From UBA1765 sp045629945 (GTDB taxonomy: Bacteria; Fibrobacterota; Fibrobacteria; Fibrobacterales; Fibrobacteraceae), in the NCBI GenBank assembly GCA_045629945.1, contig JAZQSE010000023.1:1-62247 (forward strand): a DNA stretch of 62,247 nucleotides, in the 5' to 3' direction. Below the pieces are notes generated by a model. That model was not told the origin of the DNA and made no database searches. It saw nothing but the letters and a program-made list of their open reading frames with translations. The translations under genes and the position numbers were made by a program. The number at the start of each line of letters is the position of its first letter. The first letter of the stretch is position 1. Shown in pieces: positions 25,741-34,983 of the stretch.

Positions 25741-26883
25741 ATGAAAGAAAAAGATTCCCTTAATAATGATCGTTTAGCTCATTTTGTCAATAGATTTGAC
25801 GAATACGAAAAATTGGTTCAGAAGTTTCCAAAAATTTTAAATCCTTTGCCTGTTTTATTTATAAGAGTAATGGGCATTTTATTGTTTTTGTGGTTTCCAT
25901 TTGCCATTATTGATGTAAGGAACATGAGTGATTCAGTTGTGGTTTCATTTACATCAGCAATAGTTGTTATTTTTTTAAATGTACTTGTGTTTTTTTGGAA
26001 CCAGAATTTTTTTGTTCCAAAACTTTTTTTTAAGAAAAAATATGTCCAATACGTTTTGATTAATTTTTTGTGTTTGCTTTTTGTGATTTGTTTATATCAG
26101 TTGTCATGGATTACTATGTCAAAATGGATTTTAGGCCATATCGTTTCTATTTATGAAGTCAAAGCGTCTTTACCAATAGTATTTGTCAAATTTTTAGTAC
26201 TCAGTTTTTTTATTTGTTTTATGAATATCGTATTGTTTGTAGCGTCAGTGCAGACTCATCTTTATTACCAAAGGTACACTAAAAAAGAAATAGAATCTAA
26301 CGTAAAAATGGAATTTTTAAAAAGGCAATTGAGTCCACATTTTTTATTTAATAGTATGAATAATGTTATTTCAATGATGGATATAGATGTGCAAAAAAGT
26401 AAACAACAAATGTTTGATTTAGTAGCCATTTTACGTACATTGCTGTATGACAATCAGGCACAAAGTGTTGTGTTAGCACGGGAAATAGAATTTATAAAAC
26501 GTTTTATTAATCTTGAAAAAATGCGTTTTGATGATTCTATGGAAATAATGTTTAATACAAATTGTGAACATTCAAAAAAGAATATTGTTCCAATGCTTTT
26601 TTTGCCTTTAGTTGAAAACGCTTTTAAACATTCATTGAATTTAAATGGAAAATCTTTTATCCATATAGAAATCACAGAAGATGCTAATAGTATTATTTAC
26701 CAATCAGAAAATACAAACTTTCCAAAAAAAGCAAAAGATGGTGTTTCAAGTGGTGTAGGCTTAGAGACTTTTTTAAAAAGACTAGAATTAAGTTATCATG
26801 AAAAATATGTTTACCAAACGCATATTGAAAATGATGTATATAAGGTTTTTTTAAAACTTGATTTAGATGATGTTGCTGATTAA
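25741..26883 (+). CDS. LytS/YehU-type sensor histidine kinase (orphan)
   Basis: A 380-residue membrane kinase. Four hydrophobic segments fill residues about 38-175, followed by a His_kinase domain: QLSPHFLFNSMNNVISMMD holds the phospho-accepting His, PMLFLPLVENAFKHSL is the N box, and GVGLETFLKRLELSY the G-box region. The usual LytR/AlgR-type response regulator is not next to it, so it is an orphan or partnered elsewhere. No Shine-Dalgarno precedes the ATG at 25741. Confidence 0.85.
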   Translation: MKEKDSLNNDRLAHFVNRFDEYEKLVQKFPKILNPLPVLFIRVMGILLFLWFPFAIIDVRNMSDSVVVSFTSAIVVIFLNVLVFFWNQNFFVPKLFFKKKYVQYVLINFLCLLFVICLYQLSWITMSKWILGHIVSIYEVKASLPIVFVKFLVLSFFICFMNIVLFVASVQTHLYYQRYTKKEIESNVKMEFLKRQLSPHFLFNSMNNVISMMDIDVQKSKQQMFDLVAILRTLLYDNQAQSVVLAREIEFIKRFINLEKMRFDDSMEIMFNTNCEHSKKNIVPMLFLPLVENAFKHSLNLNGKSFIHIEITEDANSIIYQSENTNFPKKAKDGVSSGVGLETFLKRLELSYHEKYVYQTHIENDVYKVFLKLDLDDVAD

Positions 26884-26980
26884 TCGATTAAATTTTAATC
26901 GAAAAGAAAACTTTTAACGGCTAGTGTAAAAATACTAGAGAAACGCTTTATTTGCTCCGGGGAAAATAATATAATTGCCT

Positions 26981-27024
26981 CACCTTAAAAGGGTGAAAAC
27001 TTTTGGTCTAGAAGTTTTCTTTAG
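26981..27024 (+). terminator. Two consecutive hairpins after the histidine kinase
   Basis: CACC-TTAAAA-GGGTG (26981-26995) and GAAAACTT / AAGTTTTC (26995-27002 and 27012-27019), followed by TTTAGG. Weak T-run; probable terminator. Confidence 0.35.
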
Positions 27025-27067
27025 GTTTATCCTTGCTTTCTTATATTCATAGGGGCAATTTGCTCCG

Positions 27068-27075
27068 TATCTTTG
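27068..27075 (+). promoter_or_regulatory. TATCTTTG -7 element before the secreted hydrolase pair
   Basis: TATCTTTG lies 28 nt before the ATG at 27104, leaving room for the AAAGGAATTTCT ribosome site. Same motif as at 1295, 1537 and 49155. Confidence 0.45.
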
Positions 27076-27103
27076 CAGAAGTTTTTCTGTAAAAGGAATT
27101 TCT

Positions 27104-28348
27104 ATGAAAATAAAGATTGTGAAAGTAATGCAAATGATTGCTTTACTTTTTTCAGTGCATCTTTTTGCTGCAGAACAGACAAACATAAAAATTTATCCTG
27201 GGGAAGGTTTTGCTGAGCAAAATTTTTCAACATTCCCGGAAATGCCAGAATGGAAAGCGAATTGGGGGAATCAAGGCGGTCTGATGCCTCCATATATTCG
27301 CTTTTCTGGACAAAAAGAGGTAAGCAGTGATTGGAATACAAGACTTGTGTTTCAGAATTTTCCACAAAAAGTTTCTAAAGGCATTTTGGAAATGAATTTG
27401 TTTGCAACAGAAAATATAACGGTTGGAATAAAATTGGAAAATTCAGGTAAGGAATCTCTTTATTCATTAAAGGGCGGGCAATCTAAACAAATTAAGCTTT
27501 CTTTAGATTCGCTTTTTAAGGGGTTTCCACAAACGATTTCTTATATAGATATTTCTTTGAAGAATGTTCCGTCAAGGCATTATTTGACATTTCTTGTTGG
27601 GAATATTTCTTTAATGCAAGAATCGTCTATGGGGAATGTGACAATACCTGTTTTGAAAGAAGAATCTTGGCAGTTTTCTGAAACGGATTTTAAAAAGTCT
27701 TTTAGAAAAACAAGTGAAGACATACACGTTTTAGAATACCCTAGAAATGCTTATTCTAAAGCCGAAAAAGATTCTTTAATCTGGCTTTCTGAAACGGGAA
27801 TTTTTTTGCAAGAATCTAGTGATAGGAAAATGGAATTTGTAAAAAAAGATTCGGCTTACCTTGTTTCAAATTTTAGAGATAAGTTGTATCGATTAGGGAG
27901 AAATCTTTTAAAAGATAGTGTAATGGCTAATCCGAAATATTTGTGGAATGTAGGCAAAAAAGTGGCAAGTGCCAATGATTTGTCTTTGTTGCCAATAATT
28001 GCTGCTGATGTAGTTTATGAAGCTGCAGAATGTGACTTGCTTTTAGCAGACTCTTCATGTGGTCATTATAGCGTAAAACAAAGACGCTTTTTAGGAGCCG
28101 CTCCAGTTTTAGGCATTGTGAGAGGTTCTAAAGTTCGTTTGGTTTCTGACCCTTATTTTTGGATAACTAATAGCCAAGAGAATGAAAAATTTCTCATAGA
28201 AGTTTATGTTGCCGGTAAAAATTATGTCTTAGACGGCGCTTCGAGTATAGAAATTGAATTTTCAGAATTAGGAATTCATGAAATGAAAATTCGCGTGCAT
28301 AGAAATTCTTCTGAAGTCGAACAGAAATTTTTAGTGGAGGTTCAATAA
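27104..28348 (+). CDS. Secreted protein of unknown function, partner of the secreted hydrolase
   Basis: A 414-residue exported protein, signal peptide MKIKIVKVMQMIALLFSVHLFAA. No family is recognised. The first third (WNTRLVFQNFPQKVSKGILEMN and following) looks like a beta-sandwich, carbohydrate-binding-like domain; the last part (LDGASSIEIEFSELGIHEMKI) could be an Ig-like beta module with a repeated -FLVEVQ end. AAAGGAATTTCT precedes the ATG. Its stop overlaps the ATG of the lipase-like gene, so both are made from one transcript and may act together outside the cell. Confidence 0.75.
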   Translation: MKIKIVKVMQMIALLFSVHLFAAEQTNIKIYPGEGFAEQNFSTFPEMPEWKANWGNQGGLMPPYIRFSGQKEVSSDWNTRLVFQNFPQKVSKGILEMNLFATENITVGIKLENSGKESLYSLKGGQSKQIKLSLDSLFKGFPQTISYIDISLKNVPSRHYLTFLVGNISLMQESSMGNVTIPVLKEESWQFSETDFKKSFRKTSEDIHVLEYPRNAYSKAEKDSLIWLSETGIFLQESSDRKMEFVKKDSAYLVSNFRDKLYRLGRNLLKDSVMANPKYLWNVGKKVASANDLSLLPIIAADVVYEAAECDLLLADSSCGHYSVKQRRFLGAAPVLGIVRGSKVRLVSDPYFWITNSQENEKFLIEVYVAGKNYVLDGASSIEIEFSELGIHEMKIRVHRNSSEVEQKFLVEVQ

Positions 28349-30828
28349 TGAAAAAAATCATATTGTATTGTTGGTTTTTAGCTTGTGTTTCTTTTGCGTC
28401 TTCATTTGATGTTTTCTTTAATGGAGGCGGTAATCCGCTATGTGGAAAAATTATTGAAAGAGATAGTCTTTTCAGAAATGAAGAAGGGCAAACTTGTTTT
28501 GTTTCTTCGGTAACGGCTTTTCAGTTGCTTTTTCAACGAGCTCGCGTTCGGATTATTGACCCACCAGAAATTTCTGCAAATCCTGGCTTTAGAATAGAAA
28601 GGCCTTTTTTAATTGTAGATGGCATTCATTTAGACCCGGAAATTCCAAGAACGTTAAATGATTTTGAAAACGATGTAGAAGCTTATGGTTTGCCTACTTT
28701 GTTGAAATCTTTAGGTTATACGCCGATTCTTGTTCAATTTCCAAATACAGTAGAAACATCTTTAGAAGCAAACGGGAAAACATTTTCAAATATTTTGAAT
28801 TATTTAACGAAATCCAAAGTTATTCCTTGGGCTTTCCCTAAACAAGATGGTTTTGTTGTTTTAGGCATTAGCCAAGGCGGCGTTCTTGGTCGTTATGGAA
28901 GTTATTTGTATGATATTTCTCGAAAAGATTCTGAAGCGCCAATACGTTTTTTTGCTTCTTTAGATTCTCCTCACCAAGGAGCCGTTATGCCAAGGGGCGT
29001 TTTGTCGACAATTAATTTTTGGGCATTACAAGGCGTAGCTTCAGCAGAAGATTTTGCTGATTTGGTTTCTGGTCCGGGCGCAAGAGAACTTTTACTGTAT
29101 GATACTCAAATGGGAGCGTCTTCTTTGTTTAAAGAAAATCTTTCAAAAGAGCGTTGGCTTTTTAAAGAATACCGAAAAGCCGCAGAATATAAGGGGTTTC
29201 CAAGCGTTTTATTGAGCGAAGGACAAATTCGCGGGAAAGAAAATGGCGTTGAGAACCTGTATTTTGAATTGAACCGTTATGCGGAAAAATTTGGTATGGT
29301 ATGGGGGCGTGCTATTAGTCGAGTTTCTTATTCAAAAACAGACGATGGAGAATTTTCTTATAATCGCGTTTATGAAAAACCTAATGATAAAAAGGAAACA
29401 CGAGTGGGGAAAACGATTTTTGATAAAGTGCAAGGAAGTGTGTATCCTTTTGGTGAAACTATGTATAATGCACTACGAGGAGGAATGTTAGAAGAAATTC
29501 CTAACAATATGAAATATAAACTTCCTCTTATTGGTAACATTGATATTGATACCAAATGGGACGATGATGTTTTAAAAGAAAAAGCATCGACTTTTATTCC
29601 GACAACAAGTGCACTTGATTTAAAATGTAATGGTAAACTTTCAGTAGAAACGGATTGTTTGCATAAGCAAACGGAATCAGGAATCAATTGGGAAAATCCT
29701 AGAGATAAAAGTTCGGCAAAATCTATTTATGCTGTAGACGCAACGCACCCACGAGCAAATGAAAAAATGTCAGGCCGCCATATTGAATTTCCTGAAGGCA
29801 GAAAAAATGTTTTAGCTGGTATTCAAACGGATTTATGGCGTTTGTTTTGCCAATTAGCTAAAGCCGATTTTGATACTTCTGAACAAGAATTCCGAAATTC
29901 TGCTTTTATGGGATTTTTTAACCCGAAAGCAAGTTGTATGGATGCTTCTTTAATGCCTCCTGTTATTAAAAATGCAGGTGTTCAGAAAAAAGAAAAATTC
30001 AGTTGGGTGCGTTATGATTTTGCACCAAATGCAACAGAAAAAGATAATATTGTGAAATTTGCACTACCAGCAGGTTGGCAAAAATCAGTGCGTTTAGATT
30101 ATGGAAAAGGGTTCCCGGCAAATTCTATTTTTGAAGTTCAGGTAAAAATGGAAAATCCAAAAGGTAATTGGATGCGAGCTGAATTTTTATTAACGCGACA
30201 GAAAAATGGTGGCTCTCAGATTCAGTTAGAAGAATTGCCTGTAAAACCCGATGGTTCTTATTACACTTTAAGGTGGCGTATTCCTGGCACAGATGCTGTG
30301 CTTAAAAATTATCGCTGGGGAAGGCTTGTTCTGAATTCTTCTGGCGGAGAGGTGAGTGTAGCCAATTTGCGAATTATTCGCGAAACTCTTGTAGATGAGT
30401 TTTCTCCAATTCTTATTCCAGAGGCTAAAATTTACCCTTCTTCTGGTATTCGTATAGTGCCATGGACAAAGGAAAGTCAATTAAAAGAAGACAGCCTTTT
30501 ATTTGATTTTACAAAGGCATTTGATGGTGTTTTTGTGGAACTAAAAGAGCGTTATTCTTTTGAAGGTTATTCAAAGTTAAAAGTGTCTTATGTTCCTGGA
30601 ACTTGTCAAAATGTAAGAATCTATTTTGATGCTTTACTTTCTCCAAAAGAAGTTTTAAAATTGGGAAATGGTTCATTAAAAAATGGTTTAGAAGAAGTTG
30701 ATTTACCTTTAAATCATTTAATTGATTCTGGCATTTCTCATGAAGGAAAATTGAATGCCTCTCGTTTAGTTTTACAAGGAGAAAAATCTAAAACAACTTG
30801 TAAAATAGAAAGCATTCGATTGGAATAA
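28348..30828 (+). CDS. Secreted lipase/esterase-like alpha/beta hydrolase
   Basis: An 826-residue exported enzyme, signal peptide MKKIILYCWFLACVSFAS. The central domain has the nucleophile elbow GISQGGVLGRYG (GxSxG, near residue 178), a strand before it (FVVLGISQ), and FFASLDSPHQGAVMPRG, the loop after it common in PGAP1- and lipase-type hydrolases. The last 250 residues (VKFALPAGWQKSVRLDYGKG and then YSFEGYSKLKVSYVPGTC) look like two beta-sandwich modules, perhaps carbohydrate-binding. The substrate cannot be stated; an ester of plant polymers is a guess. It is co-transcribed with the preceding secreted protein, whose stop it overlaps. Confidence 0.75.
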   Translation: MKKIILYCWFLACVSFASSFDVFFNGGGNPLCGKIIERDSLFRNEEGQTCFVSSVTAFQLLFQRARVRIIDPPEISANPGFRIERPFLIVDGIHLDPEIPRTLNDFENDVEAYGLPTLLKSLGYTPILVQFPNTVETSLEANGKTFSNILNYLTKSKVIPWAFPKQDGFVVLGISQGGVLGRYGSYLYDISRKDSEAPIRFFASLDSPHQGAVMPRGVLSTINFWALQGVASAEDFADLVSGPGARELLLYDTQMGASSLFKENLSKERWLFKEYRKAAEYKGFPSVLLSEGQIRGKENGVENLYFELNRYAEKFGMVWGRAISRVSYSKTDDGEFSYNRVYEKPNDKKETRVGKTIFDKVQGSVYPFGETMYNALRGGMLEEIPNNMKYKLPLIGNIDIDTKWDDDVLKEKASTFIPTTSALDLKCNGKLSVETDCLHKQTESGINWENPRDKSSAKSIYAVDATHPRANEKMSGRHIEFPEGRKNVLAGIQTDLWRLFCQLAKADFDTSEQEFRNSAFMGFFNPKASCMDASLMPPVIKNAGVQKKEKFSWVRYDFAPNATEKDNIVKFALPAGWQKSVRLDYGKGFPANSIFEVQVKMENPKGNWMRAEFLLTRQKNGGSQIQLEELPVKPDGSYYTLRWRIPGTDAVLKNYRWGRLVLNSSGGEVSVANLRIIRETLVDEFSPILIPEAKIYPSSGIRIVPWTKESQLKEDSLLFDFTKAFDGVFVELKERYSFEGYSKLKVSYVPGTCQNVRIYFDALLSPKEVLKLGNGSLKNGLEEVDLPLNHLIDSGISHEGKLNASRLVLQGEKSKTTCKIESIRLE

Positions 30829-30871
30829 AAAAATGAAAATGATTTCAATAAAAATAACTTAAAATAAAAAT

Positions 30872-30900
30872 TTGCAAAAAACTTACAAAAATGCTATGAA
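30872..30900 (+). promoter_or_regulatory. Promoter of the lipoprotein gene at 31023
   Basis: TTGCAA (30872-30877) and TATGAA (30895-30900) with a 17-nt spacer. The predicted start at about 30907 would leave a leader of roughly 116 nt before the ATG. Confidence 0.4.
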
Positions 30901-30906
30901 AATAAG

Positions 30907-31022
30907 TTAGCTTTGAGGTGTTTGGGCGATTGATCCAAATGCCTATGGCTTTATATTTTATCAATCACTTTGCTTACCAAAAGAGAAATCAGTTCTTTTG
31001 GTAAGTATTTTATGGAGTTTTT
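30907..31022 (+). promoter_or_regulatory. Structured leader with alternative hairpins
   Basis: The leader holds GATTGAT (30928-30934) pairing with ATCAATC (30960-30966), or alternatively TTTGG (30921-30925) with CCAAA (30935-30939), and then a perfect 11-bp stem CTTACCAAAAG / CTTTTGGTAAG (30973-31005) followed by TATTTT. The first two pairings exclude each other because they share bases near 30934. The last hairpin could be the terminator of an upstream gene or an attenuator. Confidence 0.4.
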
Positions 31023-31796
31023 ATGAAGTTAAAAATCAGTTCTTTAGTTGTTCTTGCATCTATCAGCTTGTTGTGTGGTTGCCTTTCTTCGCCGAGGGTT
31101 TTAACGCAAGGAGGAGCTTCTATGGTAGAACCACATATCCCTAAAGCAAATGATGCTAAGCAAGTTGTTGGGGTGCAATTAGCGGGGCACCTTCCTTCAG
31201 AAGGAATGAATATGGAACAAAATTATTCAATAGGTGGCAATGTATCTTATCGTTACCATATTGATCCTTCCTTGCCGTTCTTTGTCTCTGCAGCCGTTGG
31301 TGGTTTTTATGGCGAAGCCGAATTTGCCTGCCAGAAAGATTGTGATTCACGCCTTGTTAAAACAGCTTGGAGTGCGTTAGAAGATAAAAGTATGGATTAC
31401 TTTAGTTTTCAACAACGTTTGAGAGCAGGAGTTGAATTTGGTAAAGGAGTTGTTTTAGGCGGTTTAGCTTTGGGCGTTCAATTCAATGAAAATTTTGGTG
31501 ACTGGGAAGATGCTCGCCAGAATCTTGTTGAAATAAATGCAGCGAGAGGCAATGAAGATTCTTGGGGAGTAAATTTCCATTGGAATGTGTTCCTTGGATT
31601 TCGCCTTGGAAGTTATGGAACGATTATGCTTGAAGATGGTATGATTTATGCCTTTGAATTAGATGCCGACGACAAGATAGATATGTTCTTGCATACATTG
31701 TATGTTACATACGTTCACCCGACAGGTTTCTTTGGCGGTGTGGCTAAAGGCGAAGACGGCCTTTCTTTAAGTGTGGGTAAAACATTTGCTTTTTAA
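31023..31796 (+). CDS. Predicted outer-membrane-associated lipoprotein of unknown function
   Basis: A 257-residue lipoprotein, signal sequence MKLKISSLVVLASISLLCGC with a cysteine at the lipobox. The mature part alternates polar and hydrophobic residues (NVSYRYHIDPSLPFFVSAAV, GKGVVLGGLALGVQF, FHWNVFLGFRLGSYG) and ends GLSLSVGKTFAF, with the C-terminal Phe typical of outer-membrane beta-barrels. It probably forms or decorates a small barrel. Start: GGAG 6 nt before the ATG. A structured leader precedes it and a strong terminator follows. No family recognised. Confidence 0.75.
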   Translation: MKLKISSLVVLASISLLCGCLSSPRVLTQGGASMVEPHIPKANDAKQVVGVQLAGHLPSEGMNMEQNYSIGGNVSYRYHIDPSLPFFVSAAVGGFYGEAEFACQKDCDSRLVKTAWSALEDKSMDYFSFQQRLRAGVEFGKGVVLGGLALGVQFNENFGDWEDARQNLVEINAARGNEDSWGVNFHWNVFLGFRLGSYGTIMLEDGMIYAFELDADDKIDMFLHTLYVTYVHPTGFFGGVAKGEDGLSLSVGKTFAF

Positions 31797-31819
31797 ATAA
31801 AAGTATTGTTTGCATAAAA

Positions 31820-31853
31820 AAATCCTCTCGCAGTTTACTGCGAGAGGATTTTA
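31820..31853. terminator. Bidirectional terminator
   Basis: Long stem AAATCCTCTCGCAG / CTGCGAGAGGATTT with loop TTTA. It is flanked by A- and T-rich runs on both sides and lies between two convergent genes. Confidence 0.9.
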
Positions 31854-31866
31854 ATAATACCTAGAA

Positions 31867-33450
31867 TTACTTCAAGGAACTAACTTGAACATCCCAGCTC
31901 TGGCCATTTAGGGCTACGCGGTATGTATTTGTTCCGGCAACAGCCATTCCAGCGGTGTTAACCTGAGGAGCAGCTTTCTTAGCTTCTTCTTCAGGGTTCT
32001 TTTTAGGAACGCCAATAACACGTTTTCCAAGGAGGAAATCAAGACCTTTGTTTCCGCCTTTTGTCTGGAGACAGCCAACGATAAAGATGTTTTCGTCTGT
32101 TGTTGGCAAGCCATTTTCTTCGAGAAGTTTCTTAGCAGCAGGAACGCCTGGTTCTAAGATTTCTTCAGCACATTGAATGCCTGGGTGTGCTTCTGTAAAT
32201 GGTTTTAATTGCAATTGTTCGGCAGCAATTTTTACCAATTCTGGATCTGGTTCGCAAGGAGTTTTTCCTTGGTAGCCAAGAAGCATTTTGCCATAGCCTT
32301 CGGTCATTTTTGCCCAGGTATCTAAACCCTTACTCTTGTTAACTGTATTAACAAAAGCTTGTTGGAAATAGAACTGAGAAACTGGTGTCACAGAAGAAGC
32401 AAAACCACCACGACTTACACATTCACTCATGTTAGCAATAACTTGATCATAGAGATGGAATGTTTTGGTTTCGCGCATCATCAATGTGTTTGCAGTGAGA
32501 GCACCACCTGGCATAGGTGAGAAAATCACGTCAGTTGTAATCTGGCGGGCTTCTGGTGGGAAGTTGTAATCTTTAAGGCATTCAACAGCAACGTTGTTTG
32601 CTTCCATAAGTTCTTTGATATGGTCGTCAACAATGCCGTCTTCACCAAGAGCCAATTTGAAATCAGTTCCTTTAAGAGCGTGGAACATGCTGAACAAATC
32701 AGGTTGGCTTGTACCGCCAGAAAGAGGCTTGCGGGCAAGGTCAACACCATCAGCACCACCTTCAATAGCAGCAACATACTGAGAAACACCTGTACCGCAA
32801 GTATCATGAGAGTGGATACGGAGTTCTACGTTATCACCGAGAAGTTTACGAGCGCGTTTGAAAGTTTCATAAACTTTGCGAGGGTTAGTTGTACCAGAAG
32901 CATCTTTAAAGCAGACAGATGCATAAGGAATGCCGGCATCAAGGATGTTGCGCAAAATACGTTCGTAGAATTCTGGGTCATGAGCGCCAGTACAACCAGG
33001 AGGAAGTTCCATCATGGTAACAACTACTTCGTGTTCAAGACCAGCTTCAGTAATGCATTTACCGGAGTAAATGAGGTTGTTCACATCGTTTAAAGCGTCA
33101 AAGTTACGGATACGGGTCATGCCGTGTTTCTTGAACATTTCAGCATGGAGCTTAATCATATCACGAGGTTGTGGAGCAAGAGCTACCACGTTGATACCGC
33201 GAGCCAAGGTCTGGAGTCTTGCGTTTGGACCAGTAACGCGACGGAATTCGTCCATCATATCAAAAGCATCTTCACCGCAGTTCTGGTAAAGAGCTTGGAA
33301 ACGAGCACCACCACCTGCTTCAAAGTGAGTGATACCTGCCTTACATGCAGCTTCTACAGCTGGCATAAAATCTTTCGTGAATACGCGGGCACCAAAAATG
33401 GATTGGAAACCATCGCGGAAAGAAGTATCTTGAAAAAGAATTCGTTTCAT
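31867..33450 (-). CDS. Carboxyltransferase subunit (OadA / PycB / transcarboxylase 5S-like)
   Basis: A 527-residue biotin-dependent carboxyltransferase that moves CO2 between biotin and oxaloacetate or pyruvate. The DRE-TIM start FQDTSFRDGFQS, CFKDASGTTNP with the catalytic Lys, and the metal-binding HSHDTCGTG are clear. Unlike full OadA (about 590), it ends after a short segment YRVALNGQSWDVQVSSLK that looks like the beginning of a biotinyl domain; the MKM biotin-lysine site is absent. A separate biotin carrier is therefore expected. Such subunits serve oxaloacetate decarboxylase pumps or methylmalonyl-CoA carboxyltransferase; which one cannot be decided. SD AGGAA 5 nt before the ATG. Confidence 0.88.
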   Translation of the reverse strand: MKRILFQDTSFRDGFQSIFGARVFTKDFMPAVEAACKAGITHFEAGGGARFQALYQNCGEDAFDMMDEFRRVTGPNARLQTLARGINVVALAPQPRDMIKLHAEMFKKHGMTRIRNFDALNDVNNLIYSGKCITEAGLEHEVVVTMMELPPGCTGAHDPEFYERILRNILDAGIPYASVCFKDASGTTNPRKVYETFKRARKLLGDNVELRIHSHDTCGTGVSQYVAAIEGGADGVDLARKPLSGGTSQPDLFSMFHALKGTDFKLALGEDGIVDDHIKELMEANNVAVECLKDYNFPPEARQITTDVIFSPMPGGALTANTLMMRETKTFHLYDQVIANMSECVSRGGFASSVTPVSQFYFQQAFVNTVNKSKGLDTWAKMTEGYGKMLLGYQGKTPCEPDPELVKIAAEQLQLKPFTEAHPGIQCAEEILEPGVPAAKKLLEENGLPTTDENIFIVGCLQTKGGNKGLDFLLGKRVIGVPKKNPEEEAKKAAPQVNTAGMAVAGTNTYRVALNGQSWDVQVSSLK

Positions 33451-33578
33451 ATTTTTCCTATTTCATCTGTGTTAAAAACTTTTGTTTATTGAACTTTTTA
33501 GAGTTTTATAAACACTGCCTTTAATATAAATAATTTAAAGTTTTAAAAGAACAATGTTTTCTGGATTAGCTCTAAAAA

Positions 33579-34403
33579 TCAGATAAACCAGATTGTATTG
33601 AGTTTTGCTCGGTATTCCCATGTCAGGGCGTGTTTTGGACCTAAAACGCCAAAAAGAGTCATCATGGCAGTTCTTGCAGCGCCATCATTCCAATTTTTGT
33701 TCATTTTTAGAATGTCTAAAAATAGTTCTAGAGCTTCCTGGTATTTGTTTTCTGTAATTAAAACAGCGGCTTTTTTATACAGAGAACTTTCTTTTTCGCC
33801 AGTTTCTGGCTTGGCGGCAATAGCGTAAAAATCAAGTAATTGCAGTAAATTTTTTGCAATTTCGTATTCTTCTTCTTGAGGTTTAAACTCTTCTAAAAGG
33901 TTCTTTGCTTTTTCGGTATCGCCTAAGGCTAGCAGTAATTTTGCCTGAAGGATTTTCAATTTTTTATTGTCTGGTTCTTCAGAAAGGGCTTTATTTAAAA
34001 AAGCAAAAGCCGTTTCAAAATCATTATTTGAAAGAGCTTCTTCTATAGCGATTCTATTTTTTTCGCTTTCAGTCAGGAAATGTTTGGAAAGTCGTTCTTT
34101 AAGGGCTTGTTCAGACATAACGCCTTGGATAATATCTGCAATTTCACCTTTAAAAATAATACGTGTATCAGGGACGCCGGATATTCTGAAATATTGGATA
34201 AAGGCCTGGTTTTCAGGAATGTCTAAATCCACTTTACCTAAAGAAAAACCAAGTTCTTCAGAAAGTTTTTCAAGGTTTGCAAGTAAATCAGAACATTCTG
34301 GGTAACGGGCAGAAACGAAAGTTAATACGATAGGTCTTTCCATTGAAGGACTAGAGATATCGGATTCAAAATTTTGCAAAGAAACATTTATTATTTGTGC
34401 CAT
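33579..34403 (-). CDS. CnoX/YbbN-like thioredoxin-TPR protein
   Basis: A 274-residue protein with an N-terminal thioredoxin fold (1-110: RPIVLTFVSARYPECSDLL, then VDLDIPENQAFIQYF and SGVPDTRIIFKGE) and a C-terminal tetratricopeptide region (about 115-270: LNKALSEEPDNKKLKILQAK, LLALGDTEKAKNLLEEF). The active-site CxxC is missing: the site reads ARYPECS, with one Cys. This matches YbbN/CnoX, a holdase chaperone that hands clients to GroEL. No Shine-Dalgarno is visible. It is divergent from the zinc-ribbon gene next door. Confidence 0.8.
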   Translation of the reverse strand: MAQIINVSLQNFESDISSPSMERPIVLTFVSARYPECSDLLANLEKLSEELGFSLGKVDLDIPENQAFIQYFRISGVPDTRIIFKGEIADIIQGVMSEQALKERLSKHFLTESEKNRIAIEEALSNNDFETAFAFLNKALSEEPDNKKLKILQAKLLLALGDTEKAKNLLEEFKPQEEEYEIAKNLLQLLDFYAIAAKPETGEKESSLYKKAAVLITENKYQEALELFLDILKMNKNWNDGAARTAMMTLFGVLGPKHALTWEYRAKLNTIWFI

Positions 34404-34467
34404 AATTTGAAAAAATAGAAAGAAAGGGATTAAAAGGTTTATTTGGAATTAGTATATTGGAGAAATA

Positions 34468-34983
34468 ATGAATGAAATTTGTCCTTTTTGTAAATCAGAA
34501 ATCGTAAAGCTTGGGTTAAATCGTATTGACCTCAGGCTTTGTCCATCGTGTTTTGCTGCGTTTTTTCCGGCAGCGCATGCTATGGCTTTCAGGCGAGAAC
34601 TTTTCCAAGTAACAAGAGAAAAATGGTTGAAAGTTCTAGAATCAAAACATTTTGAAGCAAAAGAAAATTCTGAATTGAAATGTGTGTTGCATAAAGAACC
34701 TTTAGTTAAAGGAAAACTCCCGAATTATGGAATAGACGGAGAATACGCAACTTGTTGCGATATGCTTCATTTAACACCATCGCAATTGGTTGAAATTTTA
34801 AAGCGTTCTTTAGAAGGGAGTGCTTTTAAGAAAGAAACCAAACATCATTTTTTCTTTATCTGCTGGTTTGATAAACTTATTTCAAAATTATTGAAAAATG
34901 AAAGTTTAGCGATAGAAGATGACCCTATAGAAAGTATGCAATACACTCTCCATTTTAAAAAGATTTTGGAACCCGAAAAATGA
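34468..34983 (+). CDS. Zinc-ribbon protein of unknown function
   Basis: A 171-residue protein. Two CxxC pairs (ICPFCKSE at residue 5 and LCPSCFAA at residue 26) form a typical zinc ribbon; more cysteines follow (KCVLHK, TCCDML). The rest is alpha-helical with a lysine-rich part (FFFICWFDKLISKLLKNESL) and no membrane segment. GGAG precedes the ATG. It is the first gene of an operon of four (overlap ATGA with the next), whose other members are membrane proteins, so it may regulate or assist them. Not recognised. Confidence 0.7.
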   Translation: MNEICPFCKSEIVKLGLNRIDLRLCPSCFAAFFPAAHAMAFRRELFQVTREKWLKVLESKHFEAKENSELKCVLHKEPLVKGKLPNYGIDGEYATCCDMLHLTPSQLVEILKRSLEGSAFKKETKHHFFFICWFDKLISKLLKNESLAIEDDPIESMQYTLHFKKILEPEK

